Position numbers and translations under genes: made by a program | In this document: positions 34,499 to 47,030 of the stretch, piece after piece | Numbering within the stretch: position 1 is the stretch's first letter | How the letters are laid out: the number at the start of each line of letters is the position of its first letter | Assembly: GCA_025667525.1 (NCBI GenBank) | Contig: CM046882.1 | Coordinates: 218,658,592 to 218,722,591 of the forward strand | Source: Glebionis coronaria | Lineage: Eukaryota; Streptophyta; Magnoliopsida; Asterales; Asteraceae | Direction of reading: 5' to 3' | Length of the DNA: 64,000 bases | The notes under the pieces: generated by a model | The model's input: only the letters and a program-made list of their open reading frames with translations | Told to the model about the DNA's origin: nothing | Database searches by the model: none

Positions 34499-36400
34499 TT
34501 ACTTTACCTCGTCCCTTCGATTTGGAGTGGTAAACAGTACTCTCATCAAGGTTCGTTCCCAATGACTTCTGAGCAAATCTCTAGAAATTCGATGCGAAGC
34601 GAGGATCTTGATAAAGATGTTCGATACAGGCACACTATGTTTACATAACTCCTTTAAATACAAAAGAGTCAATTTCTTCATCAAGAATCTATCATTAACA
34701 AGAATGATATTAGAAGATTTGGTCAGTCTGTCGACGATGACCCAAATCGAATCAAATTCAGATGATGACCTTTGCAATAGCTAGACGTGTACTAATGTAT
34801 GAGGCGGTGTCTGCCTTCATAATTTTCCATCAGTACAACTTCTTCTGATAATGATACATTAAATCAGACTGATAGGAATAGAATACTTATACTTACGGGA
34901 TTCCAACCTGACTATATCTCACAAACCTCCAAATTTGGACAATCACAAGTGGCCTTTTATACATTTAACGCCATCGGCTTCTCAATTCTATTGGTTCACA
35001 TTAGCCGCGAACCCCTTTTATTATCTATATTATCCTTTTTACAAACATCGTTTATTTTTATATCGTTCGGCAATTTATTTTGCACCTTCATTATTAAGGA
35101 ACATATCCTAATTGGTTCTTTATATTTTCTACATAATGTGTCAGTAATTACGTTCACCTTTCTTCATATTTTCTAAGTTTCAGTTTCGTTTCAGCTATTA
35201 TTTTTATCCGTTTTACTCAATTCGACGTCTAAAGCGTCGATAATTATTACGACTAATTAAATAATAAATATTCAATTTTTATGAAACGTAAACGTAAAGA
35301 TTTTAAATTTCTTAGTTCGACCAGTTATATGAAAATGTTCAAAAATAAATTTGAATTTAGTTAACAAGATTTTTGTTGATTTATCGAAAATATTTAATAA
35401 GATTCGTAAATGTTCAAAAAATCTTTGGTTATACTTTGGTCCAAATTTTCTTAGTTGAAAAGCAAAAATTGTCGTTTCAAATTTCAAGTTATGGTTTAAA
35501 TGTTTTCCTCAATCCCTCTTAGGTTGTCTTGAGGTATACACGAACATTTACCCCTAAACAGGAGTTTAGTTAAATGTTCTGGGTATAAGGGAATAATCCC
35601 TCAAAAGTTATTTTCGATAAAACATTTGTCAAAACATATTTGCACTTTCTTTTTAGTAAAAATCCAAAGTCTTAAAAGGGCTCTTAATTTTTGAAGAGTC
35701 AATATATTTCATTATCTTGTTAATCACACAGTTAAATAATATAAAGGATTTAGTCTTAAATCTTATGTTGAATATTCAAGGTACAAATTTTCACTACTCG
35801 GTCGACTCAGGGCATTCTACAAATAATTATTAACTCATTCTTATTCTTATAAACAAACAAATAGTCCTTAATGATCGCAAGCATGAATTTATCAAATTAC
35901 AACCTACACACGTGATTCACCAAATTTATGAATGCTACATGTGCATTAGTCAATCCAAACGTCATCACGTGAAACTCAAAATGTTCATTACGAGTTCTGG
36001 ATGTAGTGATTGGAATAGATAATCTTTTTCGCAGATGCGAAGTGAATGATAACCATGCCATGGATCAAATCTTTAAAACATACGCTAGAACCTTGTAAAT
36101 GATCGGACAAATCTTCCATTTCGAGTCATGGATATCGTTTTTGATTGTCAATTTACTCAGTTCACAGTAATCTATAAATATGAGGAATGATAACACCATA
36201 GCTCTTCATGATGACGAGCTTGGTGGAATAAAATCTTCTCCGACAACTCCTTCAGTTGCACGGTAATTCCTTTAATTCAGATGGTGCTGACGTACAGTGC
36301 ACACGCCATAGGTGCAGCTCCGAGAATATAATCAATACCAAATTCAACTTGCCTTAATGGCGAAAGTCTAGGTAATTCACCAGCAAATACTTCCTAAAAT
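34499..36400 (-). pseudogene. pol: Fossil RT-integrase of Tekay/Del type in element T
   Basis: On the minus strand, fragments read VEFGIDYILGAAPMA (36293-36350), FGLTNAHVAFINLVNHVC (about 35905-35985), KFMLAIIKDYLFVYKNK and FDSIWVIVDRLTKSSNIILV (34777 down). They correspond to the start of RT, the FGLTNAP block, the RT catalytic block (with the first Asp of IDD replaced) and the integrase core of chromovirus-type Pol. Stops and frameshifts occur every few dozen codons. A second copy of the element's PPT (35549-35566) followed by about 600 AT-rich bases without pol similarity may be an inserted LTR scrap. Confidence 0.75.
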
Positions 36401-39002
36401 TTCAGATAACGGAAACATCTTTTAATACATTCATGTTAATTTCTTTCTAGATTATAATATCTATGACTAGTTCACAACCATTCATGGTATAATTTCAAGT
36501 CTAAATGCAGGATATGGTCATCCATCAAGAATTATTTAGATCACTTTTGATAATCATCTTATCTTTTAGGGGAATTCTATTCGAGTTCCCATTAATTAAG
36601 ACAATGTCGTCATGTCATAATCAATCAATCCATTCTACTGGCACTATCAACTTTCCAGTTTCATTGACGTCGATAAGATGTGAACTTCTCAAAAGACTAA
36701 TAATAACTCATAATTCTTCACAATTCAAGGATATCAGGAGACATAACTAACCTTAAAAGAGTATGGTCAACGCATAATCTAAGCAAGAGAATTTCAAATC
36801 AGATACAGACGAAAACATTCAACGAATATGAATATATCCCATGTTTTCATAATTTTAGTACGCATTCGAAAGCTCCTCGGATCGTTACCCAGGTCATTCA
36901 AATGAAATCAAATCATAAGAAATGATAAGAACGTCAATATATCCAGTCGGGTATCAACACTCGGTAATTAGATACTTTTCCTAAGAATCTCACTACGGGA
37001 TAATTGGACAAGAAAGAATTGTCAATTGTCAACTAAGACAATTTCCTCAGATGATTAAATTCGACTCAGAAGAATAGATGCTACAGGCACATATGTAGGT
37101 GTCCCTAACACTATGTCCTTATTTTTCACTTCTTGCAGATCTCATAAATTTTAACCTTTCACAATCTTCAAAGAAAATTTAGTGTTTATTAATCAGTTTT
37201 ATGGTGACTACTAATCAGCCTTACATGGTCCATTCCAAATTGTATGTAGGCGCGTAACTATATACAATTTCAAGATTAACGATGCAATACTCAGTTCGTC
37301 AAAATTTTATGATCATGTTTATAATAAAAACATTTTCATGCTTAATTCTTAAATAAGAATCAAAAATAAATTTACAAAGATTTTCTTTGTTATGAAAACA
37401 ATTAAGTTTTCCCAGGCGTTTCATAAACAACTTTATTTCGATAACGGTTATTTATAAGTCTCACTTTAAATAATCCATATGGTGATGAAAACCCAATTTT
37501 TCTCGAGGGATACTATTTTATCTTTATAAAAACAATGTGTGATCTGCAAAAGAGTGATGAAGAGTTGTTCACCAAGAACTTAACTACAATATATCAGAAA
37601 ATGAGCTTAGCCAAATAATCATGAGGTTCATGACTTCGATGGCACTCAGGAATACAAAGAGAATAATCTACAACGTAACTCAATTCGAGATGAGTACTTG
37701 TTCGATGGTTGCATCACTAATGCGATCATTAGGATAAAGCAATCAAAGATAGATAACAGCGATACATGTAGAATTTAGCAATCAGAGGTAGTCTTTTCAT
37801 TAATCACAAACAAGTCAAAATTGTACCGTAACACATTACGTGTCACTATGTCATACAATTCTCAGAACTCATCCTACCAACTGATGTCTCAGTTAAGTTA
37901 GGGATTTTTAAAAGATACCACAATGAATACTAATCTACAAGAGTCATTAGGTGTTCGACATGTCCCGGAAGATCCATCGGTCTCAATTCAGAAGAAGATT
38001 TCTTCAATTTATTTATTAGACACTGGGCATCCTCGTCATTGGACAATGGCCTAGGAACAACCCTTAACACAAACCTACAATCAATTAAAACCTTATAATT
38101 CAATCACAGGACTCAGCAACTTCCTCTTAACAATCTCATATTCCATACGGGTTAAATTTTACTTTATTCAAGTTTCAATCAACTTATACTCAATTCGATA
38201 TCCTACCCCATTTTCAAATACTTTCTATCTTATACTTAGGCCTTAATATGGCAATAAAAGTTCAATATGAACAACACTTAATTTCCAATCCTATAGCTCT
38301 TACAACAATAGTTACCAAATGAGTCGCTAGTATGAAATGACTCGATCATTCAATTAGACTTCTCGGAAAGGTACTAGTGGCATGAGGCTTTTGGGTAATG
38401 GTTCCAATGATAGCCTCAAGTGCAACATTCACCCTTTCGATTTCAAATTTAAGAATTGGGTGACAACGAATCAGATGACACCTTTCCAGGTGGTATCGTT
38501 TTGTCAAACTCCACTCTATAAGGAAAGATCGTCATGACATTGATATCAGATTTAATCTCGCCAATTCTTCTTCAATATCGCAATCAACTAATATCAACAT
38601 TTCTATGAATATCAACCATTTTGTTGGGATCATAAATATCCACAATTTGGTTTAGATCTAGGATAGCTAGAATTTCTACGGGAATAGCTTCGATTGATTT
38701 GCTAGGAGAGTTAGGGTTTCTTGTGACACTCTACGTCGTATAAATACCTCGTATAAATATAGAAATAATCATCAAACAATCATGTAATCAAATTACATCA
38801 TATGTATATATATAATCCAAGTTATATATATATATATTAAAATAACACTTCTCAATCTGGCCTTGTTGGTAACTCGAGAATTCTTCGGCACCGTTATAGT
38901 CAAAAGATTTTTAGACATTTTTAGAAAAATGTTTATAGTTAAAAGATTTTAAAATGTTTTGTTCAAAACCTTGGTTTTTAAAAATTTTTCATTCTCTATA
39001 AC
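36401..39002 (-). other. Degraded gag/protease region and leader of element T
   Basis: Lies between the PBS and the recognisable RT, where gag and protease belong. I cannot identify a zinc knuckle or protease motif. Near the PBS end it contains TA-dinucleotide runs (about 38800-38835). No intact ORF. Confidence 0.4.
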
Positions 39003-39006
39003 GAGA

Positions 39007-39018
39007 GCTCTGGTTCCA
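39007..39018 (-). other. PBS of element T
   Basis: On the minus strand TGGAACCAGAGC starts three bases after the LTR end. It resembles the initiator tRNA-Met site TGGTATCAGAGC with three central mismatches; another tRNA may be the primer. Confidence 0.6.
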
Positions 39019-39021
39019 AAC

Positions 39022-42000
39022 TGTAACACCCTCAAATTGATACAGACTAGTTGGGGTTACGGGATAGCACATTACTCATATCATAGACAACGCATAAAAA
39101 TCGCGTCGTTTAATAATAAAGCATTTCCATTCATAAATATCAAATTTACATAGGTCCCAAGTCATATTATTTCATACAAAGTTTTACAAAGCATTTGAAT
39201 GGAAATTATTGTTTAAGTGCGGGCCATGAATTCTTGTTGTCTTCCCGAGAATTACCTTCAAGTACCTGAGATAAAACATGTTAAAAGAAAAGGTCAACGA
39301 TAACGCCGAGTGAATTCATAGAGTTTAATAAATTCCATCAATATAACATCGGTATAAGTTATTACCGAAAATCATTTTGTACAAATCTTTGTAATAGGCC
39401 ATAGAATAGCCAAAGTCATTTTTATACAAATCCTTGTCGAAAATCATAATATAGGCATTTGCCTTAAAAATCATTATACGAGACAATGTCGTAAAAACAT
39501 CATACAGTACGTCTTATGACGTTGTATAAAGTTAAATAAAAACTGTTATATGAATATGGTTATGAAAAACCAGAACACGAACATAATATCAATAGTATGA
39601 CCCCGTATTGCTAGTCAGGCAATACATCGTAATTCGGTACGTATAGTAGTATTTCGTTAACTGGATTATTATAAGCCGCATGACATTGTTACCTTACTAA
39701 ACCAAACAACGGGTAGCTAGCCCGAAACTCAATTTTCCCATCTAAATTAGCGTGTCGTCACAAAGGTCACGCTATGTAAATCTTCTCATACATAAATTCG
39801 CTTACCAATCAATGTGGCACGACGGGGATCAACCGTCAAGGCGCGAACTGGGGTGATCGTCCCCAAATAGTACTATTATATGGATAAGCGTCTACCAAAT
39901 CCCGGTAGTTCACAATTTACGCTAATGGGACTTTTAGTGACATAACTTAATTTTAATAATCCATTTTATTTCATCTATCGGGTCCTTTAATCATTCATAG
40001 GGTCATACAATCATTCGGGTCCAAATCAATAAACAAACAAACGGGACAAATGGTGTCCTATTTTATAAAAACTAACATGTTATCTCCCTCGCGGGTTTAT
40101 CAAACATTTCATAAAAACATTTAAAAGAGTGCGAGGCTATGAACTCACGTTGATGTGGAAAGGCGGGTTATCGGCAATTCGGACGTACGGTACGTGCTTC
40201 AATCACGGAAACCTAGACAAATAATACTCGTCTTAGACTCTTGTCCAATGACTTTATAAAAATAACAATTATGTATACATATGATGATTTTATATATATA
40301 TGATGATCAAGTTGGTTTATATATTCTCATTTACTCGTTTTAGTGTTATGTGTCGATAACTTTTATACTAGTTTACTAGTTTTACCTATTTACATATTTT
40401 AAGTCCAATAAACTTATTATAAGTTCTTTAACTTGTATTAATACATTTTATACTTGTATTATCAGTATTTATACTTTACATGTTGGGCCCAAATGGGTTA
40501 AGCCCAATAAATAAGTTTATAAGTGTTTTAGCTCATTTTGTTGTATTATTAGTCCAATAACGTTAACTTAACTCGCTAATGTCCGTATGTCATATAGTTC
40601 AGGTTTTTATCGGTTTTTACTTGTTATATATGTCTATATATCAGTATATGAGTTTATAAAAGTTTACATTAGACGGGTCCAACCGTCTAAGTTTTATTTA
40701 ACAAAAACGTTAATTTTATGGTAATAGCCGAAAAAGTCGTAAAAATCATGTTTATAGTTTTATAACTTATAAAACTTATCAAATTATCATTTTTATAAAA
40801 TATATTATTTATTTATCATTATACATATTTATATAAATGTATTATATGAGTTAGTGGATTTTAATTCACATTTTATACTATTTTTATTTGAGTGCTTATA
40901 TAATACTATTATACTTTAATTTCAAAAATCTGATTTTTACTTTCATGTTCACCAAAACTGCCATATCTAGATTTCTATATGGAGATAGAAGCTCAAATTT
41001 TTATGACATGAACTACATGATATGTGCTCCATTTAACTCATGTATAGCTACTGTTGAATCAGCCTCTAAGTATTTTCTAAAAATCTTCCAAAACAGTGAA
41101 CTCAGATTTGTACTCTAAACTTGTTTTGATCATATCTCACTCATTATATTGCATGGCCAACTCTCACATGTGTATGACATCTTATACTTATATCCATTAA
41201 TCTATGACATTTTTATCAGTTCATCATATGATTCTTTACTGTTTTATACAGCCAACAATTTAAACAAGATTTTAGCCTTATTTCTTATAGTTTTTTTCAT
41301 CTTTTTAACCATGTTTATCAACACCAAATCCCCACACAATATTTTTAATCATCATTAATCATCATATACATATACAAAAGTAAAAGAAATACAAGATTAC
41401 ATAATCAAAAATAACAAGAGGATGAGAAGAACTATCTTTATACCACCATGATGATGTAGGTTGTGATCAAAACATGGATTTTGATGGAGAAACTTGTGAT
41501 GAACCAAGACCATCTTCAAGACCACCATTCTTCATGAACCTCTTGTGTAAAAATCAGCCCTAATACTCCATAGAAACTCCTCCTTGGATGTTATAACTTG
41601 CACCAATCTTCATCTCTTTTGAAGGAGATTAACATATGTAAGTTATAACAATAGTTTATGGTTAAATTTAGATCAAATGATGGTTATGGATGGTGAAGTG
41701 GACGGCATAAACAAGAGGAAAGGGAGAGAGTGAGTTGTTTTGCATGTAGGAAATGTGAGGAAGTGGTTTGTGTGTGAGTGGTTTTGAGTATTGGTGGAAA
41801 AGTTTGCTTAGCTTGTAAGCTTAGCTTACAAGTGTAAGCATTAAGCTTGCAACTTGACACCTAAGGGTGTTGTGTTGCTAGTTATGGCCGGTTATAGTGG
41901 GGGTGAGAAAAGTGTCCCACTTGTCTCATACCCATTTATTTACGGGTACTCCTCGATTCTAGTTTCCTGGATTTGCGTGCCCTCGGGTCGTTTTACGAAA

Positions 42001-42436
42001 AACGTTTTTATAAATTATGAATCAATGGCACAAAACGAATCTAATAAAAATTGTCTCATCAAAAACGGAGTTCGAAAACGTAAATACGTAATCCTAAGGT
42101 TTCCGGTTTAGTCGTAAAGGACGTTAAAATAAAATCGTAAGTCCTAGTTTCTTCTCGTAAATTTGTGAGTTTATGAACCAACACAAATTTAAAACTCCAA
42201 AATGATATTCACAGATAAATTTATTTTCTGAAATGTCGGACTGTCACCAAAGACGGTGTACGTAAACGTAAGCACGTAACGTTGAATCCTCCGGTTTAGA
42301 CGTAGTCGATGCTACTTCAAGACGTAAATCCAAATTTCTTCCCAAAAATAAGTGAGTTCATAATGTAACATTAAAATAATGTTTTTAAATAATATTCGAG
42401 AATAAAATATCAACCATAAATTGACGGATTGTCACA
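39022..42436 (-). repeat. 5' LTR of element T (3415 bp)
   Basis: The only unbroken LTR of the pair, from TGTGACAATCC (42436) to GGGTGTTACA (39022) on the minus strand. It is the reference for the empty sites of the two nested insertions in the other LTR. No gene. Confidence 0.88.
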
Positions 42437-42441
42437 GATTT

Positions 42442-43640
42442 GTCTTGGACTGGTATACCAGAACTCCAAGAAAAGGAATTTATTCCTCAAGCAAGAGTTC
42501 TTACTCCAGTAGAGGAGTATAAGCAGAAAGTGATTGACTTGGAATAATGGAAGAAAGCCAATCCTACATTGTTTGTTAAAGGTGGAATGCTTAGTGAGAG
42601 TCCACTTGAGTCTACCCCAATAACTGTGACCAACCCTTCTACTGGAAAACCTGTTGACCTTGGATTATATATTAATAGAAAACCTAGTGTTAAGTATGCA
42701 GAAATGTATAGAAAACCTAGATCACCACAAAGCCGAGCTAGTGTTAATGAGACAGGTTCTTTCAATCTATACCTAAGGTTATGTCTAGAAAAGCTTGTTA
42801 TATATGTGGGAGTTTTCCTCATTTGGCTTATAAATGTGTCAGTGCTTCAAAAGTCAACGCTGACAATAAGTCAACCATGGTCAAAACCAGACCTTATGTC
42901 CAACCAAGTCCACAAGTTACTAGACCAGATCTATTCTTTACTAAAGGGACAAACAATCATGGACAAAGGCCCTTTCAAAAGACCAATACATGGTCTAACA
43001 AACGATGGGTTCCTGTAGCAAACCCTAATTTGGGCGCTGATAAGTACAAATTTAGCGCTGACAAGAGTAAATTTAACGCTGACAGGAACGTTTCCAACGT
43101 TGTTATACCAAGTAATCATAGGTAGTTACAGCCTAAGGGAAAGATGTCTAAAGCTTCATCCAGTTTGACTTTGAGACCTAAACAAGAGCAAAACCCTAAT
43201 TCTGATGGGATTTCTATGACCTGTAACAGATTTCATTATATTTCAAAGGTCATAACTAACCAATTGGGGTCAACTAGGTGTTCAATCCTCAAAGGGATGA
43301 CCAAGGGGTTGTTATAAGGACTAAGTCTGTTCTTGTTGAACAACCAAATGAATCCAAGTCTGCTTTGGCTTGGTTCAAAAAGAAAACTAACTTGTTTTCT
43401 TTATGTGTAGGGCATTCAAAAACATGTCAATGATTATGGATATTAGGACAGTGGATGCTCTAGGCACATGACGGGGAAGGAAGATTACTTGAATATCTTT
43501 ACCCCCATTAAAGATGGTGACGAAGTGTACTTTGGAGGAGGATATGGTACAATTTCTAGCAAAGGCACTCTTATCACCAATAATTTGTGTTTTGAAAACG
43601 TATTTCTGGTAAACAGGTTGAGAAGGTAGAAGGATCACAT
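42442..43640 (+). pseudogene. gag-pro: SIRE gag end and protease region
   Basis: After the T insertion the frame reads DLSWTGIPELQEKEF, followed by long linker sequence. A second zinc knuckle CYICGSFPHLAYKC lies at about 42799, then a repeat-rich linker with three in-frame 7-residue units (GADKYKF, SADKSKF, NADRNVS; 43034-43084). The protease/GAG-pre-integrase start shows SGCSRHMTGKEDYL and VYFGGGYGTISSKGT. It is broken by stops and frameshifts. At about 43620-43640 the sequence jumps from FENVFLV to a region that normally follows the integrase, so the whole integrase domain is missing. Confidence 0.8.
43034..43084 (+). repeat. Three 21-bp motif units in SIRE linker
   Basis: GCGCTGATA at 43034, GCGCTGACA at 43055 and ACGCTGACA at 43076, exactly 21 bases apart and in the same codon phase. 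Confidence 0.85.
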
Positions 43641-45708
43641 GCAGTCAAACCAGACCACATACTTGAGTATGTTACCATTCCTATATGGACTGATGGATTT
43701 GCACAAGCTACTGCAGCTAATAAGAAGGAAGTAGGTGCACAAGAAAAGCTAGTTGATGAAAACATGTATGAATCTTCAAGCGCTGATAAAGGAAAATCCG
43801 ACGCTGACATGTCAAATTCAGGTGTTGATAGCTCAAACGGTGACAACCCATTTAATCATTTATTATCTTCCAATACTTTTGAACAAGGTGAACCTTCTGT
43901 TGTTTAGGAAGAGGTTCATTCTAGTGATGATGGAGGAGGATATGAAGATGATATTGGCAACATGGAGACTGAGATTGAAGACAACACACTCATTGAAGGA
44001 GGAACACTTACAACTACTATCAAAAATCATCCTCCTTTTCTAATCATTGGTGATGTTTTCTCTACAGTTCAAACAAGACGGTTTCATCAGACTCAAGGAA
44101 GTTTCATTGCCAATATCCACAAGAAGGTTGATACCCCTCTTGTACAGGCATGTTTGTTTGCTTGTTTTCTGTCACAACAGGAACCCAAGAAGATTTTTGA
44201 TGCTCTCAAAGAACCAAGTTGGGTGGAAGCAATGCAGGATGAGCTTCACCAATTTGCTATTCAAGATGTTTGGGAGTTAGTGGATTGTCTAAGGTATGTT
44301 ATACCTATTGGGACATGTTGGGTTCTTAGAAACAAGAAAGATGAAAGAGGCATTGTGGTCAGAAACAAGGCATGTTTAGTTGCTCAAGGCTATACACAAG
44401 AAGAGGGAATAGACTACGAAGAGGTTTTTGCACCTGTTGCAAGGATTGAAGCAATAAGGATTTTCCTAGCCTATGCTTCTTGCATGGGCTTCACAGTTTA
44501 TCAAATGGATGTGAAGAGTGCTTTTCTTTATGGAACAATTGTAGAGGAGGTTTATGTGATGCAGCCTCCTGGTTTTGAAGATTCAGAACATCCAGACAAA
44601 GTGTATAGGGTAAAGAAAGCAATGTATGGACTTCATCAAGACCCAAGGGCATGGTATAGAACATTGTCCACCTATCTGGTGGAAAATGGATTTAAGAGGG
44701 GAACCATAGACCAGACTTTATTTACCAAGAAGATTGACAAGGACTTTCTACTTGTTCAGGTCTATATGGATGATATCATCTTTGGTTCATCAAGTCAAAA
44801 GATGAGTGAAGACTTTTCCAAGCTCATGACAGACAAGTTCAAGATGAGTGCAATGGGAGAGATGAACTTCTTTCTAGGTTTACAAGTCCAATAGAAAGAA
44901 GATGGTATCTTTATCTATTAAGACAAGTATGTAGCAGAAATCTTGAAGAAATTTGGTTTCTCTCCACATGAAAAACAGGCTAGCACACCCATGGATAGGA
45001 AACACCCTTGGGGAAAGACTGGAGATGGAAAAGAGGTGGATGTCATGCATTATAGATCAATGATTGGATCATTGATGTATCTTACAGCTTCTAGACCTGA
45101 CATTATATTTGATGTGTGTGCATGTGCACGCCATCAGGTGACTCCCAAAGAGTGTCATCTTCATTCTGTCAAAAGGATCTTTAGATACCTTTGGTGCTAT
45201 CCCACCTTGGGATTATGGTAGCCAAAGGATTCTCTATCGGAGCTTATTGGTTATTCAGACAATGATTATGGGGTGACAAGTTTGATAGGAAATCCACAAC
45301 TGGTGGATGCTAATTCTTGGGAGCAGATTGATATCTTGGCAATGGAAGAATCGAACAATGGTGGCCAACTCTACAACTGAAGCAGAATATGCTGCAGCAA
45401 CTTCTTGTTATGGACAAGTGCTATGGATCCAAAAGCAGTTGTTGTATTATGGGTATTATTTTATGCATACCAAGATATTTGTAGATAACAACAGTACATT
45501 ATGCATTATTAAGAATCATGTACATCACTCTAAAACAAAACACATAGAAATTAGACATCATTTTATAAGAGATTATTTTGAAAAAGGTTTAATACATCCA
45601 GATAGGGTAGACACAGAAGAAAATGTGGCTGATCTTTTAACTAAACCTTTTGATGTTGGGAGGTTTCAGTACTTGGTAACAAGTATTGGAATGATCAATC
45701 TCACCTAA
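43641..45708 (+). pseudogene. pol: SIRE reverse transcriptase and RNase H
   Basis: Copia RT reads from [15 protein letters not shown] through [35 protein letters not shown], the catalytic YMDD (44763-44774) and FFLGLQV. RNase H reads from YRSMIGSLMYLTASRPDI to a C-terminus VADLLTKPFDVGRFQYLVTS that is typical of SIRE/Maximus. Stops at 44892, 44920 and 45219 and a frame change before 45307 make it non-functional. In life it would convert element RNA to DNA inside the particle. The linker before it holds four motif units (43780-43845). Confidence 0.88.
43780..43845 (+). repeat. Four motif units in the post-integrase linker of SIRE pol
   Basis: GCGCTGATA 43780, ACGCTGACA 43801, GTGTTGATA 43822 and ACGGTGACA 43837; spacings 21, 21 and 15. 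They encode SADK, DADM, GVDS and GDN-type tetrads. Confidence 0.8.
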
Positions 45709-45798
45709 ATATGTTTTTGAAGTCATTTTATAGTTTGTACAGGATGTGTACTGTTATTAGTCTTTGTACAAGATTAGGTCTTCCACTTTATTTTACTA

Positions 45799-45850
45799 AC
45801 GCTGACAAAGGTTATTTTAATGCTAATAAGTGTTAAAATGGACGCTAATG
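45799..45850 (+). repeat. Three 21-bp motif units after SIRE pol
   Basis: ACGCTGACA 45799, ATGCTAATA 45820 and ACGCTAATG 45842; spacings 21 and 22, in noncoding sequence. Confidence 0.7.
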
Positions 45851-46490
45851 GCAATATGTTAGTTTTGTGGTTTTTGATCTGATCATACAAGCATTATGAG
45901 CATTGTACAATTGGATACAAAGTTGCTTATGGATCTTTGGAGCTTACTAGGAATGTGTTCAAGTTTATGGATGATGGTTGGAATGTTTACATTGCTATCT
46001 TGACATAAATTTTTATTGCATATTTTATTTTTGGCAACTTTGTATATCAAAGTATAAGGGGAGGTTTAGGAAACCTTTAAGATTTTTAGGTATTCTTATA
46101 ATACTCTCATCACAATTCTAGATTGTGTCCACTGGTGAGTACGAGTTAGTTTTCTAAATCGTGAGGTACTGTAGCATGCAAAGTTGATATATTGTGCATG
46201 ATGCCAAGACTTTTTAGCCTAGAATTGGATTTGGTTAGTCAGGATACTTGGGAACGTTTTTATTGGGCTTACCTGGGAAGTTACAAAGGATTTATAAGAG
46301 ATAACTTCATTTTTAAGAACTTTGGTTAGCAAGGGACACTTGAGGGCAATTATGTATATCTTGCTTAAGCAAGTGTGCATGATTGGACAGTGCTTGCCGC
46401 CCTATAGTGATTTTCAGTCTATGAGTTATCTTCACTAGGGTAAATCACTTTGTTAAGGTCCTTTTTCTTTTTAATTATTTTTATTTTTGG

Positions 46491-46610
46491 ACGCTGACAT
46501 TTTTCTTTCCAAACGCTGATAAGACCAATTTTAACGCTGACATGGCAAATTTCCAACGCTGACAAGAATATAGCCGTTGGACGCTGATACGTTATTTTTT
46601 ATCGTTGACG
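46491..46610 (+). repeat. Six 21-bp motif units in SIRE spacer
   Basis: Cores at 46491, 46513, 46534, 46556, 46581 and 46602 (ACGCTGACA or close variants), spacings 21-25. This is one of the two longest arrays in the element; it is noncoding here. Confidence 0.85.
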
Positions 46611-46898
46611 AACATTGGGTCCTACCCAGTTGTTATTTTTGACGAAAATATGGGCCGTAATTTTAGGAGTTGGTAACTTTTTATTAATGCTTCAGATACG
46701 TTATATATTTTCAAGATCTTCATTATTACTTTTTGAGTATAACTGCCTTACGTTTTGACCAATCACGTATTTTCACCTCTCCTATATAATTGGCTCATTT
46801 CTTTTAAACAGGGTAACTTCTTATTCTTGTCTAACTATAATTTCTCAAACCTTCATCTTTCCATAACTTTTATCACAGTTTTCTTGCAACAATCATCA

Positions 46899-47030
46899 AT
46901 GGCACCTAAGTTTAAACCTGCAGAATTGGAATTGGGATTCAGGAGTCAACACAACATGGTGGCTTATTTACAAGCTGATAATACTCTGTTTCCCCCATAT
47001 ACTCAGATGGTTGAGTATTTGAATGTGTCC
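46899..47030 (+). pseudogene. Env-like ORF of SIRE, first part
   Basis: Starts MAPKFKPAELELGFRSQHN and runs to VEYLNVS, where element D is inserted; it resumes at 53969 with PIKVCTFTYSS. This resembles the start of the ORF found downstream of pol in SIRE/Maximus elements. Its function is unproven; an envelope role is only inferred from position in the family. Confidence 0.65.

Larger units (their letters stand above)
24858..42436 (-). mobile_element. Tekay/Del-like Ty3/gypsy element T with fossil pol, carrying nested insertions
   Basis: On the minus strand: 5' LTR 42436-39022, PBS, degraded gag-pol 39021-33659, PPT, and 3' LTR 33658-24858, the last split by another LTR. Ends are TGTGACA...GTGTTACA and the TSD GATTT is exact (24853-24857, 42437-42441), within SIRE gag. 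LTR copies look about 96-98% alike where compared, yet the pol is so eroded that RT and integrase are only just recognisable. That suggests it moved when already defective, using enzymes in trans. Confidence 0.87.
45709..46898 (+). other. SIRE spacer between pol and env-like region
   Basis: Noncoding. It contains a PPT-like AGTATAAGGGGAGG (46051-46064) in the middle of the element, as in many SIRE-like elements, and two arrays of the 21-bp motif. No ORF of interest. Confidence 0.7.

Noticed and set aside
34949..35176. 75-codon ORF inside the T internal region
   Set aside because: On the strand opposite to the element, AT-rich and without recognisable similarity.
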